Source of the DNA: UBA9659 sp965208605
GTDB lineage: Bacteria > Pseudomonadota > Gammaproteobacteria > Pseudomonadales > Azotimanducaceae
Direction of reading: 5' to 3'
Assembly: GCA_965208605.1 (NCBI GenBank)
Contig: OZ242345.1
Coordinates: 2,733,284 to 2,797,283 of the forward strand
DNA: 64,000 nucleotides
The translations under genes and the position numbers were made by a program. The notes under the pieces are model-generated. The model was not told where the DNA came from. It saw only the letters and a list, made by a program, of their open reading frames with translations, and made no database searches. This document shows, piece by piece, positions 17,649 through 25,747 of this stretch (the stretch's first letter is position 1; each line of letters opens with the position of its first letter).

Positions 17649-18421
17649 GCAGCAAGCCGTGTTATATCAGCTTCTGCCTTCTCACGAAAATCGCCTAGTT
17701 GCGGATATTGTGCATCTGCATTTTTCGTGAGATAGAGTCTTTCCTTTCTCCCGAGGTTTTCCATATCTTCATGTACCACAAGACTGATAAATGGCAAGGT
17801 TGCTCGTTGAAATTCCAACAAGGCAATAGCTGTCACTTTTGCCTTGTCGTTGTTGTGGACTCCAAACACATAAAAATTCCGATCATTGTGTGTTAGAGAC
17901 CAATCTACGCTGATAATATCGTAGCTGGATATTGGAGATACTTCCGGTTTGGGATGAAAGCGTTCCAACCTAGTAGTGGTGTATTTCTCTAAATCTTCGT
18001 AGAACGCGCTTCGGATAATCTCTTTATTCCAGTAGCGCATAGTGCATACTTTTTGAACACAACCTGCAAATTGCAATATGCCTTCAAATAGCATTTTAAT
18101 ATTCGTATCAAGATAAATATTCCCCTCATTAAAATTAACGCCGTTGTTGGTAAGAATACTCTCGAAAATACTTTGTCTAGAATTACTACTGATTTGGTAA
18201 GTGTAGGAAAGGCGCATCATAGTCATACCAAAATCGCATATTCGGACATATTCTTTGCCATTGGGACTGTCTTGGAAATAGACATCCACCATGTCGCCGT
18301 CTTCATGCAATATAGGGAGGATAAGTTGATATGTCCCAGGTCTCCGCTCGTAGACATCAAAGCCGGTGTTAGCATTATCACGGAGTTGGTTGATAACGGC
18401 ATCAATGTTCATCAAATACAC
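17645..18421 (-). CDS. DUF1828/DUF1829-like protein inside the RM operon
   Basis: 258 residues, or 255 if the second ATG (18412) is used. No signal peptide or membrane segment is seen. The N-terminal half (DGDMVDVYFQDSP, then RICDFGMTMMRL and later GVNFNEGNIYLDT) resembles the DUF1828 pattern, and the second half could be DUF1829; both are domains of unknown function. It overlaps mod by 4 bp (ATGA) and the preceding gene by up to 20 bp, so it belongs to one transcript with res and mod. Its role in restriction, immunity or toxicity is unknown. The domain assignment is from memory of the family pattern. Confidence 0.72.
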   Translation of the reverse strand: MYLMNIDAVINQLRDNANTGFDVYERRPGTYQLILPILHEDGDMVDVYFQDSPNGKEYVRICDFGMTMMRLSYTYQISSNSRQSIFESILTNNGVNFNEGNIYLDTNIKMLFEGILQFAGCVQKVCTMRYWNKEIIRSAFYEDLEKYTTTRLERFHPKPEVSPISSYDIISVDWSLTHNDRNFYVFGVHNNDKAKVTAIALLEFQRATLPFISLVVHEDMENLGRKERLYLTKNADAQYPQLGDFREKAEADITRLAA

Positions 18422-18905
18422 TCTTTTGTGTTAGCTTCAATTGGGGAAAATATTTTGACCAATTTACTACATTCATATCATTAAAAAAAATCTCAATAGC
18501 TTCTTCAAGAGTATTATATTTGTCAGTGGTTTTTCGATGACTTTCTTGTGGGTGGATGTTTCCAGACTTCAGTTCTTCGGCAGTTATACGATGTATATGA
18601 GGATTATTATAATGACCATCATGCCCCCAATCTGTTTCTCCATGCAGACCATTATAACGAACTAGTGTTACAGTACCTAAAGCCTTATTTTTTGTTTTAT
18701 AGCGCAAACCAATGGAATAATTTTCTATGAATTGAGTGTTTTGGCGTATAAAGACCAAGAACGTTACCTTCTCGTTTTCAGTGCCATTTAAAGTTAAATC
18801 ACAACGTTGATTACCACTTTCATGTTTGTAGCCCTTGGCAGGCTCCCTCGTAATTATGGTCTTAGGAGTCGTTATAAGCTCTTGAATTTCTTTATCAGTT
18901 AGCAT
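18402..18905 (-). CDS. Small unknown protein between res and mod (possibly DUF6978-like)
   Basis: 167 residues, soluble. The segments VRYNGLHGETDWGHDGH, NNPHIHRITAEE and YNTLEEAIEIFFNDMNV recall small proteins filed under DUF6978, but I hold that only loosely. The His-rich NNPHIH motif could be a metal or nuclease site; this is speculation. The start overlaps the end of res by 11 bp and its own end overlaps the DUF1828-like gene, so the four genes form a tightly packed operon. Such genes are not part of the classical two-gene type III system. Confidence 0.65.
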   Translation of the reverse strand: MLTDKEIQELITTPKTIITREPAKGYKHESGNQRCDLTLNGTENEKVTFLVFIRQNTQFIENYSIGLRYKTKNKALGTVTLVRYNGLHGETDWGHDGHYNNPHIHRITAEELKSGNIHPQESHRKTTDKYNTLEEAIEIFFNDMNVVNWSKYFPQLKLTQKSVFDEH

Positions 18906-21552
18906 GTCTAATTTTTAACCAATTTGCTATAGGTTTCATTTCTGCAACGCCCACATGGCTCGTGTCTGTATAAACAACATGATATTTGAACTTTTCTGGT
19001 TGTATTTTTCGCAACTTTTCGACAGCCTTTTGCTTTGCCTGCACTATTTTATCTCCGCGTTCCCTCTCTGCCTTAATCTCAATAATATAAAACTCACCAG
19101 TCTTCTTGACCAAAACAAAATCGGGGAAGTAATGATGATAGCGTTTATCCTCGCCTAAATACTCAAAATGAAAGTCTGTTTTCTTTGGATCGGTTAATCC
19201 ACCGGTAAATAGAAATGCTGCCACTTCATCTGCTTTTGTATCAAGCATGTGTAAAACCTGCCGAAAAAAGGAACCCTCTGGTTGGCTATCAAAATTATAA
19301 GGCGTGTAATGGAAGCTCAAATCGTGTTGATCTTGATATTTCTCACTATTGGCAAGCAGGTCTGTGCTTTTCATCTGCTCATAAGTGCTTTTGAGCAAAC
19401 GCAAGTGGTGAACAAGAGTTGTTCCGTCCTTTTCGTCCTTCTCAAAAATATCTTCGCCATTTTCATCTTTAACCCGAATCAATGCCATCACATCCGTGAT
19501 CTTTTCTTCGATTCTTTGGTAATTCGCTTGCTGTGTTTCTACCTGCTGAAACAATCCATATAAGTGATTGTTTGGAAGTTCACCTTGGGGATATAACGCA
19601 TTAAGTTGTTTCAATATTGGCATCACTGGCACATGATATTTTGAAGCGATCTTCCAAGCAACAGCGTGGCAAGTCATCACTTTTTTGCCGGCTGGCAATG
19701 TTTTGGTGTCGCCAGTGGGTAGCAGGATTTCTCGTGGGCCACTGAAATCCGGGCTAAGTGTGTTACGCAATATGGCAGGTATTGCTTGCGATTTTGGTTT
19801 CTTCAATATGACCGCTTCGTCGGATGTATCAGTCCGTACGGCACGCCTGATGGTGCGGGTGATTTCCAACTTTGGCAGTTCAGTTTTTAAGATGCGTACG
19901 GTGACAGTTTCTTTATCCCGCATTTGTTCTTTAAGTCGGTTAAGGTCAGTGCCGAAATTGTCTTGCAGTTCCTTGTCCAGGATTTTGGCATTAGCAGCGT
20001 CCAAAAATATTTTTGCCGAATGTGTATTTTCTGGCACCTGTCGCAAACAACGAGTTGCCGCTTGTAGCACATAATTGTTGCTGGTTGTTTGCTCTTTAAT
20101 GAGGGCGCAGGCGAACAAACTAGGGCAGTTCCAGCCTTCTACCCCCTTGCCTATGAGCAGGATAACTCGCTTTTGGCTGGTGGGATTGTTGAGTCGCTTG
20201 AATTCATCTACTTCCGCAGCGCTTGATGTCTGGGTATTGATTAATATCTGTGTGATGTCTTCTCCGAATTCTGTCATAGCCTGTTCAATCAACACACGAG
20301 ACTCGTTCAAGTGATTTTGCGTTTTGAAATAAAAAGCAATCTTCGCCTTGGCACCGTTAGCAAGCGAAACTTTGCCGTAGGTCTGGAAAAACTCCCGAAT
20401 GATGTCTTCAAATACTTCCTGGTCAGATTGCTCCCCCATGTCATATTGATGAATCCCATTGTTAAGGTCTTTCAGAATGTTGTCCTTGATACCATCGCCA
20501 AGCCCATACCAGACAATCACTTCTTTTAGTATTTGCTTTTTGTAGTAGGGCGTGCCGGTGGTGTTGATCACTGCCACTATGGAGGTTTTGGCATGTATGT
20601 AGTTGATTGTCTCGCGCACTCTTTTTAATTTATCAAAGGTGTTGCCATAAGTATGATGTGCCTCATCCGAAAATACCCCGAGATCTGGCAGACTTGTGAT
20701 TTTTTGTAGTCTTAGATTTGCTTCTACTATGTCGTGTTCAAAGGCTTCTTGTTGTTGATTTTTTCGTCTATTGGCACGAAGACTTATTTTTTCTGTGTTG
20801 GTTACAATCAAGTTATAACTGCTACCTCGCTGTGTTTGTATCTCTTTTCCTTTATTCGGAAACTCTATCTTTAAATTAGCGAGAAAATCACGATTAAGAT
20901 CGGGCGGTAAAATTTTCTCATAAGGTATGTCGCTGAGTTCGCGTAAACTTTCTATGATTGTTGTGCCGGGCGCAAATACCAGCGCGTTTTTCATAAAAGT
21001 TCCCTTGGGGTAGCGTAAAGACATGGCAAATTCGGTGGCGATAATGGCACCGATTAATACGGTTTTCCCAGCCCCCATCGCCAGGGCGAGGATGTAGCTG
21101 GGGTAATCTAAAATTGCCGCTTCGTGCGCCGCTACCAATTTGTTTTTTTGTGCTTGCTCCCAATTTTTGATTTCACTGTCAATGATCGCGTCAACAGAAG
21201 TTGCATAACGGAGAGCATCATCAGATAGCGGAACACCCATAGCCGTTGCAAAATCAGCCTGGTCTGGATAATAGCCCTTGTACAAATCCATTATGTGGGG
21301 GGTGTTTTTGATCAAGCGAACGAACCAGTAGGTCTCCAGTGCTACAAACTGCGGCTCGCGTAGAAACTTGAGAAAGGGACTAGCTTCTTGAGCTTCTCTT
21401 TGGAAAGTAAGAATTTCGCCAATCAGCGGAAAATCGGTACAGTCATATCCGCGTCTGCGCCATTGGGCAACCTCAGTAGCGAGTGAGTTGAATAGTGTAT
21501 TTTCCATATTGGGATTATAAGATACTCTGATATAGACAGGATGAATTAGCAA
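18895..21552 (-). CDS. Type III restriction endonuclease, Res subunit (DEAH helicase-nuclease)
   Basis: 885 residues from a TTG at 21552; a better start is the ATG at 21507 (870 residues, MENTLFNSLATEV). Superfamily 2 helicase motifs are visible: I LAMGAGKTVLIGA, II SDEAHHTYG, III-like NTTGTPYY and VI QAATRCLRQ. At the C terminus FPDFVLV and YIIEIKAE form a PD-(D/E)XK nuclease site. This is the ATP-dependent cleavage subunit acting with Mod. It is the first gene of the operon, whereas type III operons usually begin with mod. AT-rich DNA suggests horizontal transfer. Confidence 0.9.
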   Translation of the reverse strand: MLIHPVYIRVSYNPNMENTLFNSLATEVAQWRRRGYDCTDFPLIGEILTFQREAQEASPFLKFLREPQFVALETYWFVRLIKNTPHIMDLYKGYYPDQADFATAMGVPLSDDALRYATSVDAIIDSEIKNWEQAQKNKLVAAHEAAILDYPSYILALAMGAGKTVLIGAIIATEFAMSLRYPKGTFMKNALVFAPGTTIIESLRELSDIPYEKILPPDLNRDFLANLKIEFPNKGKEIQTQRGSSYNLIVTNTEKISLRANRRKNQQQEAFEHDIVEANLRLQKITSLPDLGVFSDEAHHTYGNTFDKLKRVRETINYIHAKTSIVAVINTTGTPYYKKQILKEVIVWYGLGDGIKDNILKDLNNGIHQYDMGEQSDQEVFEDIIREFFQTYGKVSLANGAKAKIAFYFKTQNHLNESRVLIEQAMTEFGEDITQILINTQTSSAAEVDEFKRLNNPTSQKRVILLIGKGVEGWNCPSLFACALIKEQTTSNNYVLQAATRCLRQVPENTHSAKIFLDAANAKILDKELQDNFGTDLNRLKEQMRDKETVTVRILKTELPKLEITRTIRRAVRTDTSDEAVILKKPKSQAIPAILRNTLSPDFSGPREILLPTGDTKTLPAGKKVMTCHAVAWKIASKYHVPVMPILKQLNALYPQGELPNNHLYGLFQQVETQQANYQRIEEKITDVMALIRVKDENGEDIFEKDEKDGTTLVHHLRLLKSTYEQMKSTDLLANSEKYQDQHDLSFHYTPYNFDSQPEGSFFRQVLHMLDTKADEVAAFLFTGGLTDPKKTDFHFEYLGEDKRYHHYFPDFVLVKKTGEFYIIEIKAERERGDKIVQAKQKAVEKLRKIQPEKFKYHVVYTDTSHVGVAEMKPIANWLKIRHAN
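21514..21519 (-). promoter_or_regulatory. Possible -10 box for the RM operon, leaderless start
   Basis: On the minus strand TATAAT lies six bases before the res ATG at 21507, and no Shine-Dalgarno sequence precedes that ATG. Transcription from this box would begin at about the ATG itself, giving a leaderless mRNA. No good -35 hexamer is seen, so the call is weak. Confidence 0.3.
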
Positions 21553-21623
21553 CCATGCCGGGCGGAAATACAGAAAGTTTCTTGTTTCCCATAAGTTTTG
21601 ATACTATGCAGAGTCAATTAAAA

Positions 21624-21710
21624 GCCCAGATGGCGGAATTGGTAGACGCGCCAGCTTCAGGTGCTGGTCTACGTAAGTAGGTGGAGGTTCAAGTCCTCTT
21701 CTGGGCACCA
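21624..21710 (+). tRNA. tRNA-Leu (anticodon CAG)
   Basis: An 87-nt class II tRNA with encoded CCA. The acceptor GCCCAGA pairs with TCTGGGC. The anticodon stem CCAGC/GCTGG holds loop TTCAGGT, giving CAG. A long variable arm precedes the T arm GGTTCAAGTCC. In relatives a tRNA-Leu often precedes rnr; here the RM operon and ssrA lie around it. It diverges from res and converges on ssrA. Confidence 0.96.
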
Positions 21711-21753
21711 CTCATAGTATCAATAGTTCGGCATCCTAGAGGGTAGCCTGAGG

Positions 21754-21780
21754 CTGAGCCGAGATTAGTATCTGGCTCAG
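21754..21780. terminator. Hairpin between tRNA-Leu and ssrA 3' ends
   Basis: CTGAGCC and GGCTCAG form a 7-bp stem around a 13-nt loop between the two convergent RNA genes. It could act from both sides. There is no T tract on either strand, so efficient intrinsic termination is doubtful. Confidence 0.4.
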
Positions 21781-21804
21781 AAAAGTCTGGTGGAGGCGGC
21801 GGGA

Positions 21805-22165
21805 CAGCAGTTCCGTATCTTTCAATACGGGCTGGACTATTCCTTCACCTGTCTGCTACTGCGGACAGGGGAGGGCGTCTTGTGGTGTTACCCACCCTAG
21901 TACTTCTTGGCGGGGCAAGATCAAGGCGCACACCTTTTACATGTGCAACCCTGCATGCCATGTGCAACCTTGGATGTGTAGCCATGCATGTATAGCCATG
22001 CATGCATAACACCGCTTTAGAAGCCTATGAGTCTCTAGCCGGCTTATCGGTTTCCCGTTCACCGGACGGCGTTGGCATAGGATTCCATCTGAAAGATCCC
22101 TTAGCGTTCACCGTATGAGCCCTCTTTTCCATTGAGGATCACTCCTCAAGGCGACCATTTTCACA
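21805..22165 (-). other. Group I intron in the T loop of tmRNA
   Basis: About 361 nt. P1: the exon end CGAT can pair with GGTCG inside the intron, leaving the conserved U-G wobble at the 5' splice site. The P-Q region AATCCTATGCCAA (22072-22084) resembles AATCCTGAGCCAA of the Anabaena tRNA-Leu intron. P7: AGAGACT (22030-22036) can pair with ATAGTCC (21834-21840). The intron ends in G (21805) as group I introns do. No ORF for a homing endonuclease fits. A peripheral region (about 21940-22010) holds near-duplicates of TAGCCATGCATG and ATGTGCAACC (plus strand). Exact borders are inferred. Confidence 0.87.
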
Positions 22166-22377
22166 ATCGAACCCGCGTCCGCCAGTTCTCCGCCTTCGGC
22201 TCTACATGCTTAGCTTGCCTATTGGTTCACCTTTTACTTGCCCGGCAAGCAGGGAATAAAAAGGCTAGCTTGCTTTGTTTCTGACTGCTTTAACCACAAG
22301 CGGGGTCTGGCAGCGGTCCCATGAACCGTGCCCCCAGTTCAGATGCATGGGCACATCCTCGCCGGGGTAAGCTGGAT

Positions 22378-22410
22378 TTAAGCAGCTAGTGCGTAATTTT
22401 CGTCTTTGGC
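22378..22410 (-). other. tmRNA proteolysis-tag reading frame AKDENYALAA
   Basis: Codons GCC AAA GAC GAA AAT TAC GCA CTA GCT GCT TAA on the minus strand, aligned to E. coli ANDENYALAA. The ALAA end is the degron read by ClpXP; clpP and clpX are in the same window. The change of N to K at position 2 is mild. Confidence 0.92.
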
Positions 22411-22519
22411 AACTATTACAGTTACAGCGATTGTTTTACGAGAGTCACTACCCTCTCGGCATGCACCTCAGGGTTCGCAACCGGCGTCGAAACCAGATCG
22501 CCCCCATCAGGAACCTGGC

Positions 22520-22525
22520 AGTATA
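22520..22525 (-). promoter_or_regulatory. Probable -10 element of ssrA
   Basis: TATACT on the minus strand lies 14 nt before the mature tmRNA 5' end, a spacing that fits a short 5' precursor leader. The candidate upstream element TTTACA is only 13 bp away, so no standard -35 is assigned. Confidence 0.4.
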
Positions 22526-22593
22526 CATCTAAATATGATGTAAACTAGTGTTTTGACTGTGCTTATACCGTCTCACTAAAAAGAAGCCTGGGA

Positions 22594-22914
22594 ATGAGGT
22601 GTATAATCCAGCCTTCGCTGATGCATCCAAAACCTATTGAGAAGTTGATGCATCCAAAATCTATTGAGAAGTTGATGCTTCCAGAAGCAGATATTGAGCT
22701 TGATGCCACTGGTTTGCATTGTCCTGAGCCGCTGATGTTAGTGCGGAACAAGATGATGGATATGCGCCCTGGACAGGTGGTAAAGGTCACTGCAACAGAC
22801 CCTTCCACCACCTGGGATCTACCTAGATTCTGCCAGTACCTGCAGCATGAAATGCTACATCAAGAAGCAGAAGCAGACAGCTATACCTACTGGATCAGGA
22901 AGGGTGCAGGGTGA
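22594..22914 (+). CDS. tusA: TusA/SirA-family sulfur-carrier protein
   Basis: LDATGLHCPEPLMLVRNKM carries the CPxP motif whose cysteine takes persulfide sulfur in TusA, which relays sulfur to tRNA 2-thiouridine synthesis. DPSTTWDLPRFCQYL and YWIRKG match the rest of the fold. In-frame ATGs lie at 22594, 22621, 22648 and 22675; the last gives 79 residues, nearest to the 81 of E. coli, and the extra N terminus is made by a 27-bp duplication. A thioesterase gene follows. Confidence 0.85.
   Translation: MRCIIQPSLMHPKPIEKLMHPKSIEKLMLPEADIELDATGLHCPEPLMLVRNKMMDMRPGQVVKVTATDPSTTWDLPRFCQYLQHEMLHQEAEADSYTYWIRKGAG
22621..22674 (+). repeat. 27-bp tandem duplication at the tusA start
   Basis: Two copies beginning ATGCATCCAAAA and ending GAGAAGTTG differ at one base. 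Each copy brings an in-frame ATG, and the third ATG (22675) opens the family-sized protein. The duplication therefore copies the start region. Confidence 0.93.
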
Positions 22915-22937
22915 AGCATAAAATGCCGTCAGCCTTC

Positions 22938-22961
22938 TTGATTCGGCAATTGATTCGGCAA
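22938..22961 (+). repeat. 12-bp tandem duplication before the thioesterase gene
   Basis: TTGATTCGGCAA occurs twice in a row in the 64-bp gap after tusA. No role is evident. Confidence 0.85.
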
Positions 22962-22978
22962 TTAACCCTAGCGCTTGA

Positions 22979-23389
22979 TTGATGACTAAGATACCCGAAG
23001 GATTTAACACGATGACCGGCCTTGATCAGGCGGAAGATCATATCGGTCCCTTTTATTATCGAGCCGAGGGGGACAAGTTTCGTTGTGTATTTCTTGCGGA
23101 AGCAAAGCACAGTAATATGAGTGGCATGCTCCACGGCGGTGTGTTGATGGCTTTTGCCGACTATGCACTGTGTATCGCGGCAACGGAGGGCTATGGGGAT
23201 GAAGGCTGTGCCACGGTGAGCTTCAGTGCTGAGTTTGTAGCAGTAGCAGAGGTGGGGTATCTGATTGAATGTACGCCGAAGGTCGTCCGTAAAACGGGCT
23301 CAATGGTGTTTGTGACCGGTGAATTGCTGCAAGAAGGTCAGCCGCTACTGGTCTTTAACTCGGTGGTGAAAAGACTCAAGAAGGGGTGA
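22979..23389 (+). CDS. PaaI-family (hotdog) acyl-CoA thioesterase
   Basis: 136 residues, starting TTG or, after it, ATG at 22982. MLHGGVLMAFADYAL is the PaaI/YbgC-type active-site helix with the HGG motif, followed by VSFSAEFV and a hydrophobic strand order typical of hotdog thioesterases. It probably hydrolyses an acyl-CoA; the substrate cannot be told. Its stop overlaps the next start (GTGA), so it is co-translated with the ATP-NAD kinase-like gene. Confidence 0.85.
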   Translation: MMTKIPEGFNTMTGLDQAEDHIGPFYYRAEGDKFRCVFLAEAKHSNMSGMLHGGVLMAFADYALCIAATEGYGDEGCATVSFSAEFVAVAEVGYLIECTPKVVRKTGSMVFVTGELLQEGQPLLVFNSVVKRLKKG

Positions 23390-24567
23390 GCTGGGTGACT
23401 AGAAGCAGACGGGATAAACGCCCCCTGCGTATCGGGCTTATTCTAAATCCGGTCGCTGGCATAGGTGGCATGGTGGCATTAAAAGGCAGCGACGGTGTTG
23501 TTGCCGAGGCAAAAGCAAGAGGTGGGGAAAGCCAGGTGGCGGCGCGCGCGGGTGTCTGTGTACAGAAGATACTGCAGGCGGGGTGTCCTATTGAATGGTT
23601 GACCATGCCAGGAGAAATGGGCGCGGCGCTGTTGCAGGGTGCACTGCGTCAGTTCCCAGGCCCCAGCAAGCTGCTGGAGATTGTCGGCGAGATACAACCC
23701 GGTGCAACCCATGCGGAGGATACTCAGCGCGGTTGTCTGCTCCTTGAAGACCAGAATATTGATCTGCTGTTGTTTGCCGGTGGTGACGGCACGGCTCGGG
23801 ATCTGGTGGATGTCAACGCATCTATCCCCGCCTTCTTAGGTATTCCCTGCGGGGTAAAAATGCATTCGGGTGTCTTTGCCACCAGGCCGAGCACCGCCGC
23901 GGCAATTATTATAAAACTTGCCCGGGAGGAGACCTTGAGTGTGCTTGCCCGGGAGGTGCGAGATATTGATGAGGCTGCCTGTCGGGAAGGCATAATGAAG
24001 ACGCGATTTTACGGTGAATTACCGGTGCCTGATGAGTTGCGTTATGTCCAGCAGACTAAGGTCGCCGGTCGGGAGGATGAGGGGCTTGCCATTGAGGAAA
24101 TAGCCGCCGACATCATGGCGCGGATGGCGCCCAATCTTTTGTACCTCATGGGTTCTGGGGCGACGGTAGCGGCAATCATGGCAAATATGCAACTTGATAA
24201 CACCCTGCTCGGGGTTGATGCCGTCCGCGACCAGCAGCTAATCGCCAGCGATATGACCGAGCAACAAATCTGGGACCTGCTTAAAACTAATCCGCCAGTG
24301 CGTATTCTGGTGTCGGTCATCGGCGGCCAGGGATATATCTTTGGGCGCGGCAATCAGCAGTTCAGTCCGCGGGTCATTCGTCGGGTGGCGCGACGCAACA
24401 TTATTATCATCGCCACCCGAAGCAAACTCGCCGCGCTGGATGCTAGACCTCTCTTGGTTGATACCGGAGATGAGTCCTTGGATACTGCACTTGCTGGATT
24501 GCACACTATTTGTACAGGCTATGAAGATGCGGTCTTATATAGGGTCGGTCAAGGCGCTATTGAATAG
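23386..24567 (+). CDS. ATP-NAD kinase-like protein
   Basis: 393 residues from GTG at 23386 (or GTG 23395). RIGLILNPVAGIGGMVALKG opens the fold and LLLFAGGDGTARDLVD near residues 127-142 holds the GGDGT motif shared by NAD and diacylglycerol kinases. GIPCGVKMHSGVFATRP follows, as in the COG3199 branch of predicted NAD kinases, which are longer than housekeeping NadK. The substrate is not established by sequence. A 14-bp duplication carries the stop codon (24557-24584). Confidence 0.83.
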   Translation: MSWVTRSRRDKRPLRIGLILNPVAGIGGMVALKGSDGVVAEAKARGGESQVAARAGVCVQKILQAGCPIEWLTMPGEMGAALLQGALRQFPGPSKLLEIVGEIQPGATHAEDTQRGCLLLEDQNIDLLLFAGGDGTARDLVDVNASIPAFLGIPCGVKMHSGVFATRPSTAAAIIIKLAREETLSVLAREVRDIDEAACREGIMKTRFYGELPVPDELRYVQQTKVAGREDEGLAIEEIAADIMARMAPNLLYLMGSGATVAAIMANMQLDNTLLGVDAVRDQQLIASDMTEQQIWDLLKTNPPVRILVSVIGGQGYIFGRGNQQFSPRVIRRVARRNIIIIATRSKLAALDARPLLVDTGDESLDTALAGLHTICTGYEDAVLYRVGQGAIE

Positions 24568-24597
24568 ATGCTATTGAGTAGATGCTATGGAAAGATG
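24557..24597 (+). repeat. 14-bp tandem duplication over a stop codon
   Basis: CTATTGAATAGATG, CTATTGAGTAGATG and a partial third copy run through the end of the ATP-NAD kinase-like gene; the TAG stop is in the first copy. Confidence 0.85.
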
Positions 24598-24627
24598 CCA
24601 TTTCCCATTGATACCGATTGGTGACCC

Positions 24628-25725
24628 ATGATTGCCATTAAATCCGTACTATTTAAGCGTCGTTTCAGATGGCAGATAAGCTATGGGCGGCGCCGACGAC
24701 ACATAGCAGGGCTCTTCTTAGTGCTGATTTTTTTGATGCTCGTGCACACCGTCTTGATGAGCTTGCTGGAAGGGCTAAGCCTGGGCGACGCTGCCTGGCT
24801 GACATTAACCACAGTGACCACCGTGGGTTATGGCGACCTGGCGGCGGAGACTCCTATGGGTAGATTCGCCACCGTCGCGCTCTTGTATATTTTTGGGATC
24901 TTCCTGCTGGCACAGATTGCCGGTGAATGGATTGATTATCGGATTGATCGCCGAGATAGAATGCTCAAAGGATTATGGAGATGGAAGATGAAAAACCACA
25001 TTGTCATACTCAATACGCCCAGTATTCAGGGGGACCGCTACCTACAACTGCTAGTAGAGCAGATTCGGGTGTCCCCGGGCCTGCAACATTGCCCCATTCA
25101 AGTCTTTACGTCGTCCTTCCCCGATGGTCTGCCGGCGAATTTGCTCAGTATGGATGTGGTGCTACGCACTGAAAATCCTGATGAATCTGTGCCTCTCAAT
25201 GAGTTGGATATCAAGCATGCGGCCTTTGTGTTGCTACTGGCTACGGATACGCATGACAGTCGTTCCGACAGCGTCAATCTGGATCTGCTGAATCAGTTGC
25301 ATGAGCAGCATCCCTCAGGACGGGTGATCGCGGAATCTGTGCTGGAAAGTAATCGGGAACGTTTTAAGAAGCAGGGTGCAGATGCGGTCATTCGTCCTAT
25401 CCGTGCCTATCCGGAACTGCTCGTGAGAAGCATGTCGGCGCCGGGCACGGAGGAAATTCTAGAAGATCTCTTTGTGCATGCGGGTAACCATCCTTGGCGC
25501 TACGACGTGGAGTTTACTGAGCAGCCTTGGGGGTCCATGGCAAGTAAACTACTGATGCAGGGGCTCGGCACGCCGCTCGGTTATTTGGATAGGCAGGGCA
25601 CACTCATTACTAATCCGCCACCCGATGCCTGTGTGTCGGGTAAGGCACTTTTTATCATGGTGAGCCAGGACCGCACGCATCAGCAGGAATTGATAGTTGC
25701 ATCTATTGCCGCGATAAATAGGTGA
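24628..25725 (+). CDS. Potassium channel protein with TrkA-N/RCK-like domain
   Basis: 365 residues. A helix at about 29-48, the pore segment with selectivity filter TVTTVGYGDL (about 62-71) and a second helix at 77-100 form a two-TM K+ channel. A cytosolic domain from about residue 113 (HIVILNTPSIQGDRYLQLLV) resembles RCK/TrkA-N domains but lacks a clear GxGxxG, so nucleotide binding is uncertain. It is an inner-membrane protein, probably a gated K+ channel. It precedes the cytochrome gene by 22 bp. Confidence 0.87.
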   Translation: MIAIKSVLFKRRFRWQISYGRRRRHIAGLFLVLIFLMLVHTVLMSLLEGLSLGDAAWLTLTTVTTVGYGDLAAETPMGRFATVALLYIFGIFLLAQIAGEWIDYRIDRRDRMLKGLWRWKMKNHIVILNTPSIQGDRYLQLLVEQIRVSPGLQHCPIQVFTSSFPDGLPANLLSMDVVLRTENPDESVPLNELDIKHAAFVLLLATDTHDSRSDSVNLDLLNQLHEQHPSGRVIAESVLESNRERFKKQGADAVIRPIRAYPELLVRSMSAPGTEEILEDLFVHAGNHPWRYDVEFTEQPWGSMASKLLMQGLGTPLGYLDRQGTLITNPPPDACVSGKALFIMVSQDRTHQQELIVASIAAINR

Positions 25726-25747
25726 CCCGCGGCGGGCGGAGAAGGCG

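Larger units (their letters stand above)
21788..22505 (-). ncRNA. ssrA: tmRNA (ssrA), interrupted by a group I intron
   Basis: Read on the minus strand. The 5' end GGGGGCG (22505 downward) pairs with CGCCTCC just before ACCA at 21788-21791, with one G-U pair. Downstream of the 5' end are TTTCGACGCC and GGTGCATGCCGAG, as in E. coli tmRNA. The tag frame encodes AKDENYALAA. The tRNA-like half reaches GACGCGGGTTCGAT at 22166, stops in the T loop, and resumes with TCCCGC at 21804. Removing 21805-22165 restores a T arm GCGGG-TTCGATT-CCCGC and leaves about 357 nt, close to the 363 nt of E. coli. tmRNA rescues stalled ribosomes with SmpB. Confidence 0.93.

Noticed and set aside
21624..21710. tRNA-Leu as the attachment site of an integrated island carrying the RM genes
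   Set aside because: No integrase gene was found, and I noticed no copy of the tRNA 3' end at the other edge of the block near 15650.
21788..22505. Permuted two-piece tmRNA
   Set aside because: The 5' acceptor, tag frame and 3' CCA appear in normal linear order; only the T loop is interrupted, and the insert has group I features.
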